Origin: Pseudanabaena sp. ABRG5-3
GTDB lineage: Bacteria; Cyanobacteriota; Cyanobacteriia; Pseudanabaenales; Pseudanabaenaceae
Length of the DNA: 64,000 nt
Assembly: GCF_003967015.1 (NCBI RefSeq)
Contig: NZ_AP017560.1
Location: 992,001-1,056,000, forward strand
Direction: 5' to 3'
In this document: positions 26,094 through 34,990 of the stretch, piece by piece
Layout of the letters: the number at the start of each line of letters is the position of its first letter
Position numbering within the stretch: the stretch's first letter is position 1
The notes under the pieces: model-generated
What the model was told of the DNA's origin: nothing
Databases searched by the model: none
Seen by the model: the letters and a program-made list of their open reading frames with translations, nothing else
Translations under genes and position numbers: made by a program

Positions 26094-26162
26094 AGTTTTT
26101 TAATCGATGATTAGGTCTGCAATTTTGAAGCTATTATCGATAGCCTCAAAATTGCAATATTA

Positions 26163-27596
26163 CTACAGATTGCGTAAGGGAGTTTCCTGTCCATAGATAA
26201 ACTTGCGCTCTAGGTTATTGCAGATCAACCAAAGAGCGATCGCGATCGCCGCAGTAATAGAACCAAACAAAATTGCAAGTAAATTGGTAGCTAGAAAATA
26301 GCTAATCAATGGCGTACCTGTCCATGCGATCACCGCGATGATTATACTTGCGTTTTTTAGCGATCGTACAGTTTTTAAGGCTTTACGACAACTCGCGCAT
26401 TTAGAGGTATGGGAATGGTAACGATCTAAGAGAACTTCTTTGGCTAAAGGTGCAGCCAGCCTTTGACCCGCAAAGGGATCAGCTTTGTAGCGAGTTACCC
26501 ATTTTCGCAATTCGGAAACATAGGTGTCGGCGGGAGTGGCTAAATAGAAAGCCTTGGCATAGTTTCCATCATTTTCTGGTTGAGCCAGTGCTTCTGCTAA
26601 ATAGCGCTCTTGATAATGCAGAAAAATCTGGTCATCTTCGAGAATTCCATTCTGCCCAATATGCGAATACCAACGAGGTGTAATACCAATAAAGAATCGA
26701 GGAATTGCCGAATTGAATTGAAAGGGAAATCGCGCAAACATCCGACATTCACCTTTGCGGGTGGGTGTGGCATATACCACTGTCATCGTTCTCCCAAATT
26801 GCTTAGAAGTGAGGTCGTGCCACATCAAGGAAGGCGCGATAAAAGTCGTATCTTGCGTTCCTAATTTGCCACGTCGGGGACCTTCTTCCCATGTGCCATT
26901 AAAGCCATTTTTATCGGTTTCGAGAACCTCTAAAACCATCGGCGCGGCATTGGCACGATTGCCCACAGACTTGTGATGGGTAAAGGGTAGATGACTCGCA
27001 TCAAGGACATTTTCTAAAAGGGTAATCGCATCGTAGGGAAGATCGCGAAAGGTTCCGAAAAGAGTCCATTTTTCAGGTTCGCTGTCAATGGGATCGACAA
27101 TAGGAATTTTAACGTGCTGAGAATTTTCGGGTTTGCCAGTATAGATAAATAGCAAGCCCTGACGCTCGGCAGTGGGTAATGATTTCACACAGGCGCGTTT
27201 TGAGGTGTGAGCAGTTCCCCCTTCAGGTTGCTGAGGAATGCGATCGCAACTGCCATCACCCTTAAATGCCCAACCATGATAGGGACATTCCAATAAGCCA
27301 TCTTCAGCAATTCTACCTTCCGATAGAGGCACAAGGCGATGGGGACAGCGATCGTCAAAGGCTTTCCATGCGTTACTATGACTGTCCCACCAAATGACCA
27401 GATCACGCTCTAGCAGGGTAAATTTGGCAGGTTTTGTTTTATCTAAATCTTCGATGTAAAAGACGGGATACCATACCTCTTGCCAATCAAAGCGATCGGG
27501 ATCTTGTCCACCCGCAGGCAAAGTTTGTGACTGTGAATTATTGGCTTTAGCGTTTACAGGGGTAAGTTCATCTCGCAGCAAAGTATTTGCAGTCAT
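26163..27596 (-). CDS. Rieske 2Fe-2S oxygenase, PaO/Lls1-like
   Basis: This 477-residue protein has a Rieske site, Cys84-x-His86 and Cys104-x2-His107, followed by the non-haem iron domain (LENVLDASHLPFTHH). Near the C terminus there is a Cys-x2-Cys pair (KCASCRKAL), characteristic of the pheophorbide a oxygenase/TIC55/CAO group, and then two hydrophobic segments. The plant homologues open the chlorophyll breakdown ring; the cyanobacterial substrate is not known to me. Membrane anchorage is likely. Confidence 0.87.
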   Translation of the reverse strand: MTANTLLRDELTPVNAKANNSQSQTLPAGGQDPDRFDWQEVWYPVFYIEDLDKTKPAKFTLLERDLVIWWDSHSNAWKAFDDRCPHRLVPLSEGRIAEDGLLECPYHGWAFKGDGSCDRIPQQPEGGTAHTSKRACVKSLPTAERQGLLFIYTGKPENSQHVKIPIVDPIDSEPEKWTLFGTFRDLPYDAITLLENVLDASHLPFTHHKSVGNRANAAPMVLEVLETDKNGFNGTWEEGPRRGKLGTQDTTFIAPSLMWHDLTSKQFGRTMTVVYATPTRKGECRMFARFPFQFNSAIPRFFIGITPRWYSHIGQNGILEDDQIFLHYQERYLAEALAQPENDGNYAKAFYLATPADTYVSELRKWVTRYKADPFAGQRLAAPLAKEVLLDRYHSHTSKCASCRKALKTVRSLKNASIIIAVIAWTGTPLISYFLATNLLAILFGSITAAIAIALWLICNNLERKFIYGQETPLRNL

Positions 27597-27668
27597 AGGT
27601 ACAGCTAAACCATCAAATTGTAAAGTTATGTATAGTTTAGCTTGTACTCGCGATGATTTAGGACAGAA

Positions 27669-27686
27669 AAGGGGCTTAAGCCCCCT
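27669..27686. terminator. Palindrome AGGGGCTTAAGCCCCCT-like
   Basis: Lies 16 bp after the cysK stop (minus strand). It shares AGGGGCTTAAGCCCC with the centres of repeats at 2276-2297 and 59033-59054. Confidence 0.5.
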
Positions 27687-27701
27687 ATCTTGCGAAGTAT
27701 T

Positions 27702-28655
27702 TTAGCTAAGTGCCAAGAGTTCAGGATCTTGGAATAGTGGTGTACTTAAGTAGCGTTCACCAAAGCTAGGCTGAATCATCACGATAATTTTGCCTGCATT
27801 CTCAGGACGCTTAGCAATTTGAATCGCTGCATAGAGAGCCGCTCCACTAGAAATCCCTGAAAGCAGTCCTTCCTCACGGGCTAATCTACGTCCAAAGGCG
27901 ATCGCCTGAGCGTCATCAACGGGAATAATTTCATCAATCAATTCTGTTTTCAAAACTTCAGGTACAAACCCTGCGCCGATACCTTGGATTTTGTGAGGGC
28001 CTGGGCGACCACCCGACAATACGGGGCTATTCGCTGGCTCAACTGCGATCGCCTTAAAGGATGGTTTGCGGGATTTAATTACTTCAGCAACCCCTGTGAT
28101 TGTGCCACCAGTGCCAACTCCCGAAATTAAGAAATCAATTTGTCCATCGGTATCTTCCCAAATCTCTTCGGCAGTGGTCTTGCGGTGAATGGAAGGATTG
28201 GAAGGATTGCGGAACTGTTGCAACATATAGGCATTGGGTGTAGTTTCTGAAATTTCCTTAGCCCGACGGATTGCACCACCCATACCTTCACTACCGGGGG
28301 TCAATTCGAGTTCGGCTCCATAGGCGCGTAACATCGCCCGACGTTCTAAACTCATGGTTTCTGGCATGGTCAGAATTAAGCGATATCCCTTTGCCGCCGC
28401 TACCATCGCTAGGGCAATGCCTGTATTGCCTGAAGTTGGCTCGACGAGGATGGTTTTATTTGGAGAGATTAAGCCCTGTTCCTCTGCTTCTTGAATCATG
28501 TTTACGCCGATACGATCCTTAACGGAAGCAGCAGGATTCATGCTTTCCAGTTTGACGATAATTCTTCCCACACAGCCTTCAGCCTTGGGGATGCGTTGCA
28601 ATTCGACTAAGGGGGTACGTCCGACTAATTCAGTAATGTTATTGGCGATTTTCAT
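27702..28655 (-). CDS. cysK: Cysteine synthase A (O-acetylserine sulfhydrylase)
   Basis: This PLP enzyme makes L-cysteine from O-acetylserine and sulfide. From the chosen start, the PLP lysine is Lys46 in PAASVKDR; the pyridine-phosphate cradle is GVGTGGT, and the Ser/Asn loop is PTSGNTG. The 317-residue length is typical. The long frame would start at 28766, but [19 protein letters not shown] is the family start, so the ATG at 28655 is used. It is monocistronic. The 206-bp region between it and the divergent gene at 28862 holds both promoters, with no identifiable operator. Confidence 0.95.
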   Translation of the reverse strand: MKIANNITELVGRTPLVELQRIPKAEGCVGRIIVKLESMNPAASVKDRIGVNMIQEAEEQGLISPNKTILVEPTSGNTGIALAMVAAAKGYRLILTMPETMSLERRAMLRAYGAELELTPGSEGMGGAIRRAKEISETTPNAYMLQQFRNPSNPSIHRKTTAEEIWEDTDGQIDFLISGVGTGGTITGVAEVIKSRKPSFKAIAVEPANSPVLSGGRPGPHKIQGIGAGFVPEVLKTELIDEIIPVDDAQAIAFGRRLAREEGLLSGISSGAALYAAIQIAKRPENAGKIIVMIQPSFGERYLSTPLFQDPELLALS

Positions 28656-28861
28656 AGATAAAAGCTTGAATGATTGCGGGTAAATGAGCCTGTAGTAAAC
28701 TTTAGAGCATTTTTGAGGGCTTAGAGCTTTTAGACAAATCGGGCGATCGCTACTTTTATGCCCCAAAAGCTACACACACTAACTCTTTTCGGGTTTAATA
28801 GGGATATTGCGATCGCAAAAAAATTTCACAACATCATCACAAACTTATTAATTAACCAACT

Positions 28862-29269
28862 ATGGCTGCTACTTTAAAAGATTTTTTAGAAGAATGTCAC
28901 ACTCTCGGCTTAGTCCGTCTGATCGTCACCAGTGATGCGGGTGTGCTAGAAGCAAGGGTAAATATCGAGAAACTTTTTTACGCGGAACTCCCTAAGGGCA
29001 AGTATGCCAATATGCACTCTGAACATATCGAGTTTCACCTCAACATGGACAAAATCACCGATGTCCGCTTTGAAACCGCCGAAGCCAAACGCGGCAATTT
29101 CACTACCTACGCGATCCGTTTCCTAGATGCTAACGACAAGCCCCAAATGAGTGCTTTCCTACAATGGGGTAAACCGGGGGAATATGCCGAAGGTCAAGTT
29201 GAAGCATGGGCTGCCCTCAAAGACAAGTACGGCGAAACTTGGAAGCCTGAGCCTGTTGAAAGTGTATAG
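28862..29269 (+). CDS. Conserved cyanobacterial protein, ChuX/HutX-like
   Basis: This 135-residue single-domain protein (LKDFLEECHTLGLVRLIVTSDAGVLEARV...EFHLNMDKITDVRF) resembles the ChuX/HutX/HugX heme-handling fold in its two-stranded sheet pattern and the FHLNMD and FTTYAIRFLD blocks. It is a common cyanobacterial protein, usually annotated as ChuX-like; heme binding has not been shown for this group to my knowledge. No heme-uptake genes neighbour it. The call is for the family, moderate. Confidence 0.6.
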   Translation: MAATLKDFLEECHTLGLVRLIVTSDAGVLEARVNIEKLFYAELPKGKYANMHSEHIEFHLNMDKITDVRFETAEAKRGNFTTYAIRFLDANDKPQMSAFLQWGKPGEYAEGQVEAWAALKDKYGETWKPEPVESV

Positions 29270-29391
29270 AGAATTTGTGGAGGTAATTTAGATGTACCCA
29301 TATGTTTTATGGGTATCTTGAATTTTCGTTGACATGCTTAAAAAAATACGATAATTTCAAATTTGTGAATTTACTATAAAACCACACTAGA

Positions 29392-31380
29392 ATGACTCCA
29401 CTCGACCCCCAAATGACGGCATTCCTTAAAACATCTCTTACAGGAAAAATCAATAATCTTCCGCAATTTAAAGGTGAAGCTCTTCTACCTATTTTTGAGG
29501 CAGTTGTAAATTCAATACAGTCTATTGAAGAGCGTGGGAACTTAGGAAATGGGAAGATAACTGTTGTAATTAATAGAGATGGACAAAACTCACTTCCATT
29601 TGATACGGAAAAACAAAAAATAATAGGCTTTGAAATAATTGATAATGGTGTAGGTTTTGACGATACAAATTTTGATTCGTTTTTAACTTCGGATACAACA
29701 CATAAGTTAGAAAAGGGCTGTAAAGGAATCGGTCGTTTTTTCTGGTTAAAGGCATTTGATCATATCGAAATTAGTAGCATTTACTCTAGCAATGGAATAA
29801 ATAGAAAAAGGGGATTTCGTTTTACAAAACAAAATGGCATAAGTAATATTAAGGAGACAACAACTAAATCTAAGCAGGAAACAACAGTAAAGTTAATTGG
29901 GTTTCAAGAAGAATATAGAAAGCAGCCAAGTGCTTATAAGACTACAGAAAAAATAGCACAACGTATTCTTGAACACTGCCTGTCATATTTTATTGCAAAT
30001 AAAGCACCTGTTATAGTTGTCAAAGATGAAGATGAAAGTATCTCATTAAATAGTCTATTTGAGGAAATCTCAAAAAATATTACTCCAGAAGAGATAGAAA
30101 TGTCTGGAGAGAAATTCCATATTTCTCATATAAAACTTTACTCAACACATAACAAGATGCATAATCTAGTCTTTTGTGGAAGGAGTAGAGAAGTAAAATC
30201 TTTCAATATTTCTAATCTTTTAGGTACATCATCACAGTTTGATGAAAATGATAGTAAATTCATATATTCTGCATATATATCTAGTAGCTATCTCGATAAA
30301 TATGTAAGCCAAAGTAGAATAGACTTTGAAATTCCAGATAAACTAGATTTGCTAACAGGAGATTTCCCGCTATCCATTGATGAAGTAAAACTTGAAGCTA
30401 TTAAAAGATCAAAAATATTTCTTGCTGACTATTTAAGTTCTTTACTTGTTAGAAAGAAGGAAATTGCATCTAATTATGTCGAGAAGAAAAATCCAACACT
30501 CAGATCTGTACTTCACTATTGCCCAGAAGTTTATGAAGAAATTGACCCAACCTCTTCAGACGAAAAAGTTGATGAAATACTTTACAAGTATAAGGGAAAA
30601 GCAGAATTTGAGATTAGAAGTATAAGCAAAAAACTGCTGAAAACACAATCAGAAAGCGTTGATGAAATTAGACAAGAATATAAAGATATAAATGAAAAAC
30701 TTGAAAGCTTTCAAAAAGATCAGTTAACTGCATATATTCTATTTAGAAGAATGATTATCGATCTTCTTGAAAAGAAATTAGAGATCAACAAAAATGATGG
30801 AAAGTATTATAACGAAAATATTGTACACGACATAATATTTCCAAGAAAAACATCAACCGATCAGATCAACTTTGAAGAACACAATATGTGGCTTATTGAT
30901 GAAAGATTAACATTTCATTCTTTTGCTACATCTGACAATAGATTGTGTGATACCACAGAATCAAACAGTGAAGATCGCCCTGATATTCTAGTTTTTGCTG
31001 AAGTTGATGATGACAAGATTGCAAGGTGTGTATCTATTATTGAGTTGAAGAAACCTCAAAAATCTAGATTTGAAGAAGATCCTACTCGTCAGTTATATAG
31101 ATATGTTCGTCAAATAAATACGTCTCGCGTGAAAACAACCTCTGGACGTGTGCTTTCGGTAAATGACTCTACTCGATTTTACTGTTATGCAATATGTGAT
31201 TTAACACCTCCCGTTATTGAATATGCAGAAAATAATAATTTTGCAAAATTGAAAGGAGAATTTGGGTACTATACATACAATAGATTACTAAATGCCCATA
31301 CAGAAATAATTGACTTCGATAAAATCATAGTAGATGTAAAACAACGCCACAAAGTATTTTTTGAGAAGCTTGGCATCTAA
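29392..31380 (+). CDS. GHKL ATPase fused to PD-(D/E)XK nuclease (paraMORC-like)
   Basis: This 662-residue protein has a Bergerat-fold ATPase at the N terminus: N-box EAVVNS (36-41), DNGVGFD (84-90) with Asp84, and the ATP-lid glycines KGCKGIGR (108-115). Coiled segments occupy the middle (about 400-480). The C terminus has a restriction-endonuclease-like site: Asp531 (RPDIL), then Glu551-x-Lys553 (IIELKKP), then Gln567-x3-Tyr571. This domain order matches the paraMORC/MutL-like proteins described from restriction-modification contexts. The gene is distinctly AT-rich and has no GCGATCGC site, unlike its neighbours, so it is probably acquired. A role in DNA recognition and cutting is inferred. 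Confidence 0.78.
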   Translation: MTPLDPQMTAFLKTSLTGKINNLPQFKGEALLPIFEAVVNSIQSIEERGNLGNGKITVVINRDGQNSLPFDTEKQKIIGFEIIDNGVGFDDTNFDSFLTSDTTHKLEKGCKGIGRFFWLKAFDHIEISSIYSSNGINRKRGFRFTKQNGISNIKETTTKSKQETTVKLIGFQEEYRKQPSAYKTTEKIAQRILEHCLSYFIANKAPVIVVKDEDESISLNSLFEEISKNITPEEIEMSGEKFHISHIKLYSTHNKMHNLVFCGRSREVKSFNISNLLGTSSQFDENDSKFIYSAYISSSYLDKYVSQSRIDFEIPDKLDLLTGDFPLSIDEVKLEAIKRSKIFLADYLSSLLVRKKEIASNYVEKKNPTLRSVLHYCPEVYEEIDPTSSDEKVDEILYKYKGKAEFEIRSISKKLLKTQSESVDEIRQEYKDINEKLESFQKDQLTAYILFRRMIIDLLEKKLEINKNDGKYYNENIVHDIIFPRKTSTDQINFEEHNMWLIDERLTFHSFATSDNRLCDTTESNSEDRPDILVFAEVDDDKIARCVSIIELKKPQKSRFEEDPTRQLYRYVRQINTSRVKTTSGRVLSVNDSTRFYCYAICDLTPPVIEYAENNNFAKLKGEFGYYTYNRLLNAHTEIIDFDKIIVDVKQRHKVFFEKLGI

Positions 31381-31410
31381 AAAATCAATTAAATTTATGT
31401 TTAAGAGATG

Positions 31411-31440
31411 CTCTCTGTTTGATTTTGGTGGAATGGCGAT
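31411..31440. repeat. HIP1-type island repeat, partial copy
   Basis: CTGTTTGATTTTGGTGGAATGGCGAT matches part of the longer repeats at 32061-32130, 32711-32806 and 33391-33480. It lies downstream of the GHKL gene and next to the DUF5615 gene end. Confidence 0.55.
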
Positions 31441-31776
31441 TCAACTTAAAATCACTAATATCGACTCAGATGGATTACTATCTAGCAAATAGATTTGTTC
31501 CTTATATTTAGTGATGAGATCTACGAGAATATCGCGATTACAATTGCCAATCCTCAACCAGACAAGCTTTGGCGGATGTCCATAAAGCAAACTCCGTTGA
31601 TAAAAATCTGAATCTTTAGAAACTATTGTAAATCCATTATTCCGAGCATATTCCCAAACATCTTCATCAGGAAATCCCTTCAATCCACAATCGCGAACGT
31701 GCATACTCTCTGGGAAATCTACAGATAATATGCGCGGTAATTTTGGAGATAAGTTCTCATCAAACAGCAACTTCAT
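31441..31776 (-). CDS. DUF5615 PIN-like toxin
   Basis: This 111-residue protein opens with MKLLFDENLSPKL, the N-terminal acidic motif of the PIN-like DUF5615 family, and has VSKDSDFYQRSLLYG with further acidic residues. Such proteins are predicted toxic RNases paired with DUF433 antitoxins. The ATG lies 17 bases inside the end of the DUF433 frame, so the two are co-translated on the minus strand. Confidence 0.88.
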   Translation of the reverse strand: MKLLFDENLSPKLPRILSVDFPESMHVRDCGLKGFPDEDVWEYARNNGFTIVSKDSDFYQRSLLYGHPPKLVWLRIGNCNRDILVDLITKYKEQIYLLDSNPSESILVILS

Positions 31777-31999
31777 AGGGAATCACTGTTAAACGGCGAT
31801 CGCGATCGGCTGCAAACGCAAAACAAGCCTGTATATCCGCAAGTGTCAAATCAGGGAAATCATCTAATACTTCTTCAACACTCATTCCACCACCGAGATA
31901 GTCAAACACATCTGATACAGCAATGCGTGTGTTAACTATGCATGGCTTGCCACTGCGAATATTTGGACTGATGCGTATGCGATCGCGATAATTTTTCAT
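31760..31999 (-). CDS. DUF433 antitoxin
   Basis: This ~79-residue DUF433 protein (ISPNIRSGKPCIVNTRIAVSDVFDYLGGGMSVEEVLDDFPDL) has the helix-turn-helix-like fold of antitoxins paired with DUF5615 PIN-like proteins. The upstream frame reaches an ATG at 32032, but MKNYRDRI at 31999 is a better family start. It precedes the toxin gene, as expected, and the frames overlap by 17 bases. Confidence 0.85.
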   Translation of the reverse strand: MKNYRDRIRISPNIRSGKPCIVNTRIAVSDVFDYLGGGMSVEEVLDDFPDLTLADIQACFAFAADRDRRLTVIPYEVAV

Positions 32000-32060
32000 A
32001 ATCAAGATTTGCACATAAATCACTTTCATCATAACAGCACCATTACAAGAATTTAGATTT

Positions 32061-32130
32061 TGGAAAGGCGATCGCGATTTTGGGTATTGAGAGTGCGATC
32101 AGTGTTTGATTTTCATGAAGTGGCGATCAT
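32061..32130. repeat. HIP1-rich repeat, copy A
   Basis: Shares GGCGATCGCGATTTTGGGT, a variable TTGAG-GTGCGATC, and TGTTTGATTTT-ATGAAGTGGCGATC with the copies at 32711 and 33391. It sits in the promoter region of the first MazF module. Confidence 0.65.
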
Positions 32131-32164
32131 GTTAATCTGTAGATAGAAATTAAGGAATAAAGCT

Positions 32165-32356
32165 ATGACTGCTGTAGTACAAGAGCTTCTAAAGACCTTT
32201 GATAATCTCACATACTCAGAAAGACTAGACTTATTATCAGAAATTCTAAGACGCACAGTTGACTTAGAGTTTGAACCATTATCTGACGAAGAACTAACCT
32301 TAAACGCCGAAGACATTTTTCTAGCATTAGATGAAGAAGAGTTAGCCTATGAGTAG
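32165..32356 (+). CDS. Antitoxin of MazF-type module 1
   Basis: This 63-residue acidic protein (NLTYSERLDLLSEILRRTVDLEF, then a Glu/Asp-rich C-terminal tail) is of the small antitoxin type often found before cyanobacterial MazF/PemK genes. Its stop lies eight bases inside the following toxin frame. The family cannot be assigned more exactly. Confidence 0.7.
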   Translation: MTAVVQELLKTFDNLTYSERLDLLSEILRRTVDLEFEPLSDEELTLNAEDIFLALDEEELAYE

Positions 32357-32684
32357 CCCCAAACGAGGAGAAGTGTGGCTAGTCGATCTTGGCTATGTCG
32401 CAAAAGTCAGACCATGCTTAGTTATTAGTATTCCCGCACTAGAAAGCGATCGAGCCTTAGTAACCCTAGTTCCACATACAACAAGTTTGCGCGATTCCAG
32501 ATTTGAAGTACAAGTCAAAGCTAAATTTTTAAGAGAAGGCGCATTTGACGTACAAAATCTCATCACAATTCCTCACGCCAAACTTTTACGCAAACTAGGA
32601 GAGCTAACATCAGAGCAAATGGAAGACTTAAAAGATGTGTTACTTGTATGGTTAGGATTTGAGACTGAAGAAGATGAGGACTAA
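32349..32684 (+). CDS. MazF/PemK-type mRNA interferase, module 1
   Basis: This 111-residue toxin has the MazF motifs PKRGEVWLVDLG, KVRPCLVIS and LVTLVPHTTS, an SH3-like barrel that cleaves RNA at short sequence motifs. LRKLGELTSEQMEDLKDVL forms the C-terminal helix. The start overlaps the antitoxin stop by eight bases. The very acidic tail (ETEEDED) is slightly unusual. Confidence 0.88.
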   Translation: MSSPKRGEVWLVDLGYVAKVRPCLVISIPALESDRALVTLVPHTTSLRDSRFEVQVKAKFLREGAFDVQNLITIPHAKLLRKLGELTSEQMEDLKDVLLVWLGFETEEDED

Positions 32685-32710
32685 GCATGAAAAACTTTGA
32701 GATTTTAAGG

Positions 32711-32806
32711 AAAGCAATCGCTGTTTGATTTTTTATGGAGTGGCGATCGCGATTTTGGGTGTTGAGGGTGCGATCGCTGTTTGAGGTTTGATTGAGGTGA
32801 TCGCTC
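32711..32806. repeat. HIP1-rich repeat, copy B
   Basis: The longest copy: CAATCGCTGTTTGATTTTTT, GGAGTGGCGATCGCGATTTT, GGGTGTTGAGGGTGCGATCG, then CTGTTTG. It lies between the two MazF modules. Confidence 0.7.
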
Positions 32807-32863
32807 TAAAACCTAAAACCAACTCTATGTTAGGATTTTAGATATTTTAGCTCCTAAAATTAT

Positions 32864-33070
32864 ATGAAAAGTCAGTTGTTACAATTAGCTTTTGAAATAG
32901 AGCTTCAAGACGGAGAAAAACTTACAATACCTAGCTCCATAATAGAAGGAATCGGCAAAGGTAAATGGCTCATAACTATTCAGCCAAAATCAGAAACAGG
33001 AGATCGCGCCCATGATGCCTTTTTAAAAAGTTATTCACCAGAAGATGAAGGGTTGTATGACGACTATTAA
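32864..33070 (+). CDS. Antitoxin of MazF-type module 2
   Basis: This 68-residue protein begins MKSQLLQLAFEIELQDGEKL and has an acidic C-terminal half (SYSPEDEGLYDDY). It looks like the small antitoxin preceding a PemK-like toxin in cyanobacterial modules. Its stop is 14 bases inside the toxin gene. There is no clear DNA-binding motif, so family is open. Confidence 0.65.
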   Translation: MKSQLLQLAFEIELQDGEKLTIPSSIIEGIGKGKWLITIQPKSETGDRAHDAFLKSYSPEDEGLYDDY

Positions 33071-33386
33071 GGCAGGAGAAATTTGGGTTGCAGCAATTCC
33101 TTTTACAAATGGCATATCCTCAAAAAAGAGACCCGTATTAATTCTTTGGCTAGATGGATCTGATGTTGTCTTAGCAGCAGTGACATCCGCACAACCGAGA
33201 ACGCAAACCGATGTTTTACTAAAAGACTGGTCAGCCAGTGGTTTACGAGTTGCCTCAACTGTCCGCTTATCACGACTTGATTGCTTAGAGAAATCTTTAC
33301 TGATTACCAAATTAGGACAGCTATCTCAAGAAGATGCTGATAACTTGCGTGAAGTATGGAAGGCTCATATCAAACCTCAGTTTTAA
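33057..33386 (+). CDS. MazF/PemK-type mRNA interferase, module 2
   Basis: This ~109-residue toxin has KAGEIWVAAIPFTNG, KKRPVLILWLDG and LSRLDCLEKSLLITKLGQLS, the MazF fold with the conserved RP and the C-terminal loop. The 33045 ATG would add four residues, but MTTIKAGEIW is the natural start and overlaps the antitoxin stop by 14 bases. It belongs to a different branch from module 1. Confidence 0.85.
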   Translation: MTTIKAGEIWVAAIPFTNGISSKKRPVLILWLDGSDVVLAAVTSAQPRTQTDVLLKDWSASGLRVASTVRLSRLDCLEKSLLITKLGQLSQEDADNLREVWKAHIKPQF

Positions 33387-33390
33387 AATA

Positions 33391-33480
33391 ATGTGATCGC
33401 TGTTTAATTTTTGTGGAGAGGCGATCATGGCATTTTGAGGGATTGAGGGGGCGATCGCTGTTTGATTTTGATGAAGTAGC
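33391..33480. repeat. HIP1-rich repeat, copy C
   Basis: TGATCGCTGTTTAATTTTTGTGGAGAGGCGATCATG, a GGGGGCGATCGCTGTTTGAT block and TTGATGAAGTAG repeat the unit of copies A and B. It separates module 2 from the transposase tail. Confidence 0.65.
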
Positions 33481-33489
33481 CTCGTAAGC

Positions 33490-33647
33490 ATTATCTGCAA
33501 GCAGATCCCTTGCCTCTCTACTGCTCTAAGATGAATCCTATTGAATTAGAGTGGTTGCATTTAAAGCGTGACCACCTTGCTGGACAAATGTTTGACTCTG
33601 AGGATAATTTAATCTGGGGGCTTAGAATAGTGGGACAGCAAAAATGA
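33490..33647 (+). pseudogene. C-terminal remnant of an IS630-type transposase
   Basis: In frame, HYLQADPLPLYCSKMNPIEL continues EWLHLKRDHLAGQMFDSEDN and ends after GQQK at the TGA of 33645-33647. The N-P-I-E-x-E-W-x-x-L-K-R block is the C-terminal part of the IS630 DDE domain, containing the last catalytic Glu. The rest of the gene is missing. The tail overlaps the ATG at 33644 of the next frame, whose true start is probably 33656. Confidence 0.8.
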
Positions 33648-33655
33648 TCGGTAAT

Positions 33656-34990
33656 ATGCAAATATCTTTAGACAATCTATTAGAAGAATTATCTGGCATT
33701 GAGGCAATTACTAATCCCGCACAAGTTGCAAAACTTTCAGAGGATTACTCTCACTTTAGCCCCATCCTTGTTCCATTACTAGCTGGCAAAGTTGGTGATG
33801 TCGTAGTGCGTCCTAACAATGAAAATGAGATATTGCAAATCGCCAAGACCTGTGTGAAATATAAAATACCCCTGACTGTGCGGGGAAGCGGCACAGGAAA
33901 CTATGGACAATGTACTCCTCTCAAAGGTGGCATAATCCTCGAAACTTCGCGCCTACAAGAAATCAAATGGATTAAAGCAGGACTCGCCTGTGTAGAAGCA
34001 GGCGTAAAAATGGCAACACTAGATAAAAAAGCTCAAGAAATTGGATGGGAATCGAGGATGGTTCCATCTACCTTTAGAAGTGCCACCGTCGGGGGATTTA
34101 TCGCTGGCGGCAGTGGTGGTATTGGCTCAATTTTGTATGGGCAATTGCGCGATCGCGGAAATTTACGTGCTGTACGGGTCATCACCCTCGAAGATGAACC
34201 ACGCATTATTGAATTGCGGGGTGATGATGTCCAAAAGGTCAATCATGCCTATGGCACAAATGGCATCATTACAGAATTAGAAGTTCCTCTCGCCCCGGCC
34301 TATGGATGGTCAGAATTTGTAGTTAAATTTGCAGATTTTATGACCGCAGCAAGATTTGGGCAAGCTCTTGGCAATAGCGATGGCATTATCAAAAAGCTGA
34401 TCAGTGTCCATGCTGCACCGAGTAGCAATTATTTCACAGCTTTACAGAGTTATATTCCTCCAGATTCCCATTGTGCTTTAGTGCTTGTTGCCGAAAGCGA
34501 TCGCGAACCATTTCTGAGCCTAGTTCAAGAATTTAACGGTGAAGTTTGCTATGAGAAACCTGCTCAGGAAGCAGGCAAAGGGATCAGTCTTGTAGAGTTT
34601 TCTTGGAATCACACGACACTTCATGCTCGTGCTGCTGATCCCTCTTTTACCTATCTCCAGAGCCTATTTTTCAATGATCCGAAACTAGAACTTGTGCAGC
34701 AAATGTACGATCATTTTGGTGACGAAGTGATTATGCACTTAGAGTTTATTCGCGTCAATGGCGTGGTAATTCCTGCGGCAATTCAATTAGTACGCTTTAC
34801 GACTAGCGATCGCCTCAATGAAATCATTACCTACCACGAATCACAGGGCGTATTCATCGCCAATCCCCATACCTATATTCTCGAAGATGGGGGCATGAAA
34901 ACCGTAGATTACGATCAGTTAAATTTCAAACGGATGGTTGATCCCTACGGATTGATGAATCCAGATAAGATGAAAGCTTGGCAAGTATAA
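33656..34990 (+). CDS. FAD-binding oxidoreductase, GlcD/VAO family
   Basis: This ~444-residue protein has the PCMH-type FAD site with VVVRPNNENEILQIAK, the phosphate-binding TVRGSGTGNYGQ, and ATVGGFIAGGSGGIGSILYG, and a substrate-side C-terminal domain with DPYGLMNPDKM. Family members oxidise 2-hydroxy acids such as glycolate or lactate; no FeS partner gene is adjacent, so the substrate is unknown. An in-frame ATG at 33644 is shared with the transposase tail; I use the second, at 33656. Confidence 0.85.
   Translation: MQISLDNLLEELSGIEAITNPAQVAKLSEDYSHFSPILVPLLAGKVGDVVVRPNNENEILQIAKTCVKYKIPLTVRGSGTGNYGQCTPLKGGIILETSRLQEIKWIKAGLACVEAGVKMATLDKKAQEIGWESRMVPSTFRSATVGGFIAGGSGGIGSILYGQLRDRGNLRAVRVITLEDEPRIIELRGDDVQKVNHAYGTNGIITELEVPLAPAYGWSEFVVKFADFMTAARFGQALGNSDGIIKKLISVHAAPSSNYFTALQSYIPPDSHCALVLVAESDREPFLSLVQEFNGEVCYEKPAQEAGKGISLVEFSWNHTTLHARAADPSFTYLQSLFFNDPKLELVQQMYDHFGDEVIMHLEFIRVNGVVIPAAIQLVRFTTSDRLNEIITYHESQGVFIANPHTYILEDGGMKTVDYDQLNFKRMVDPYGLMNPDKMKAWQV

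Noticed and set aside
31411-33480. CRISPR array in the island
   Set aside because: The repeats are few, of different lengths, separated by genes and not by spacers of constant size; no cas genes are present.
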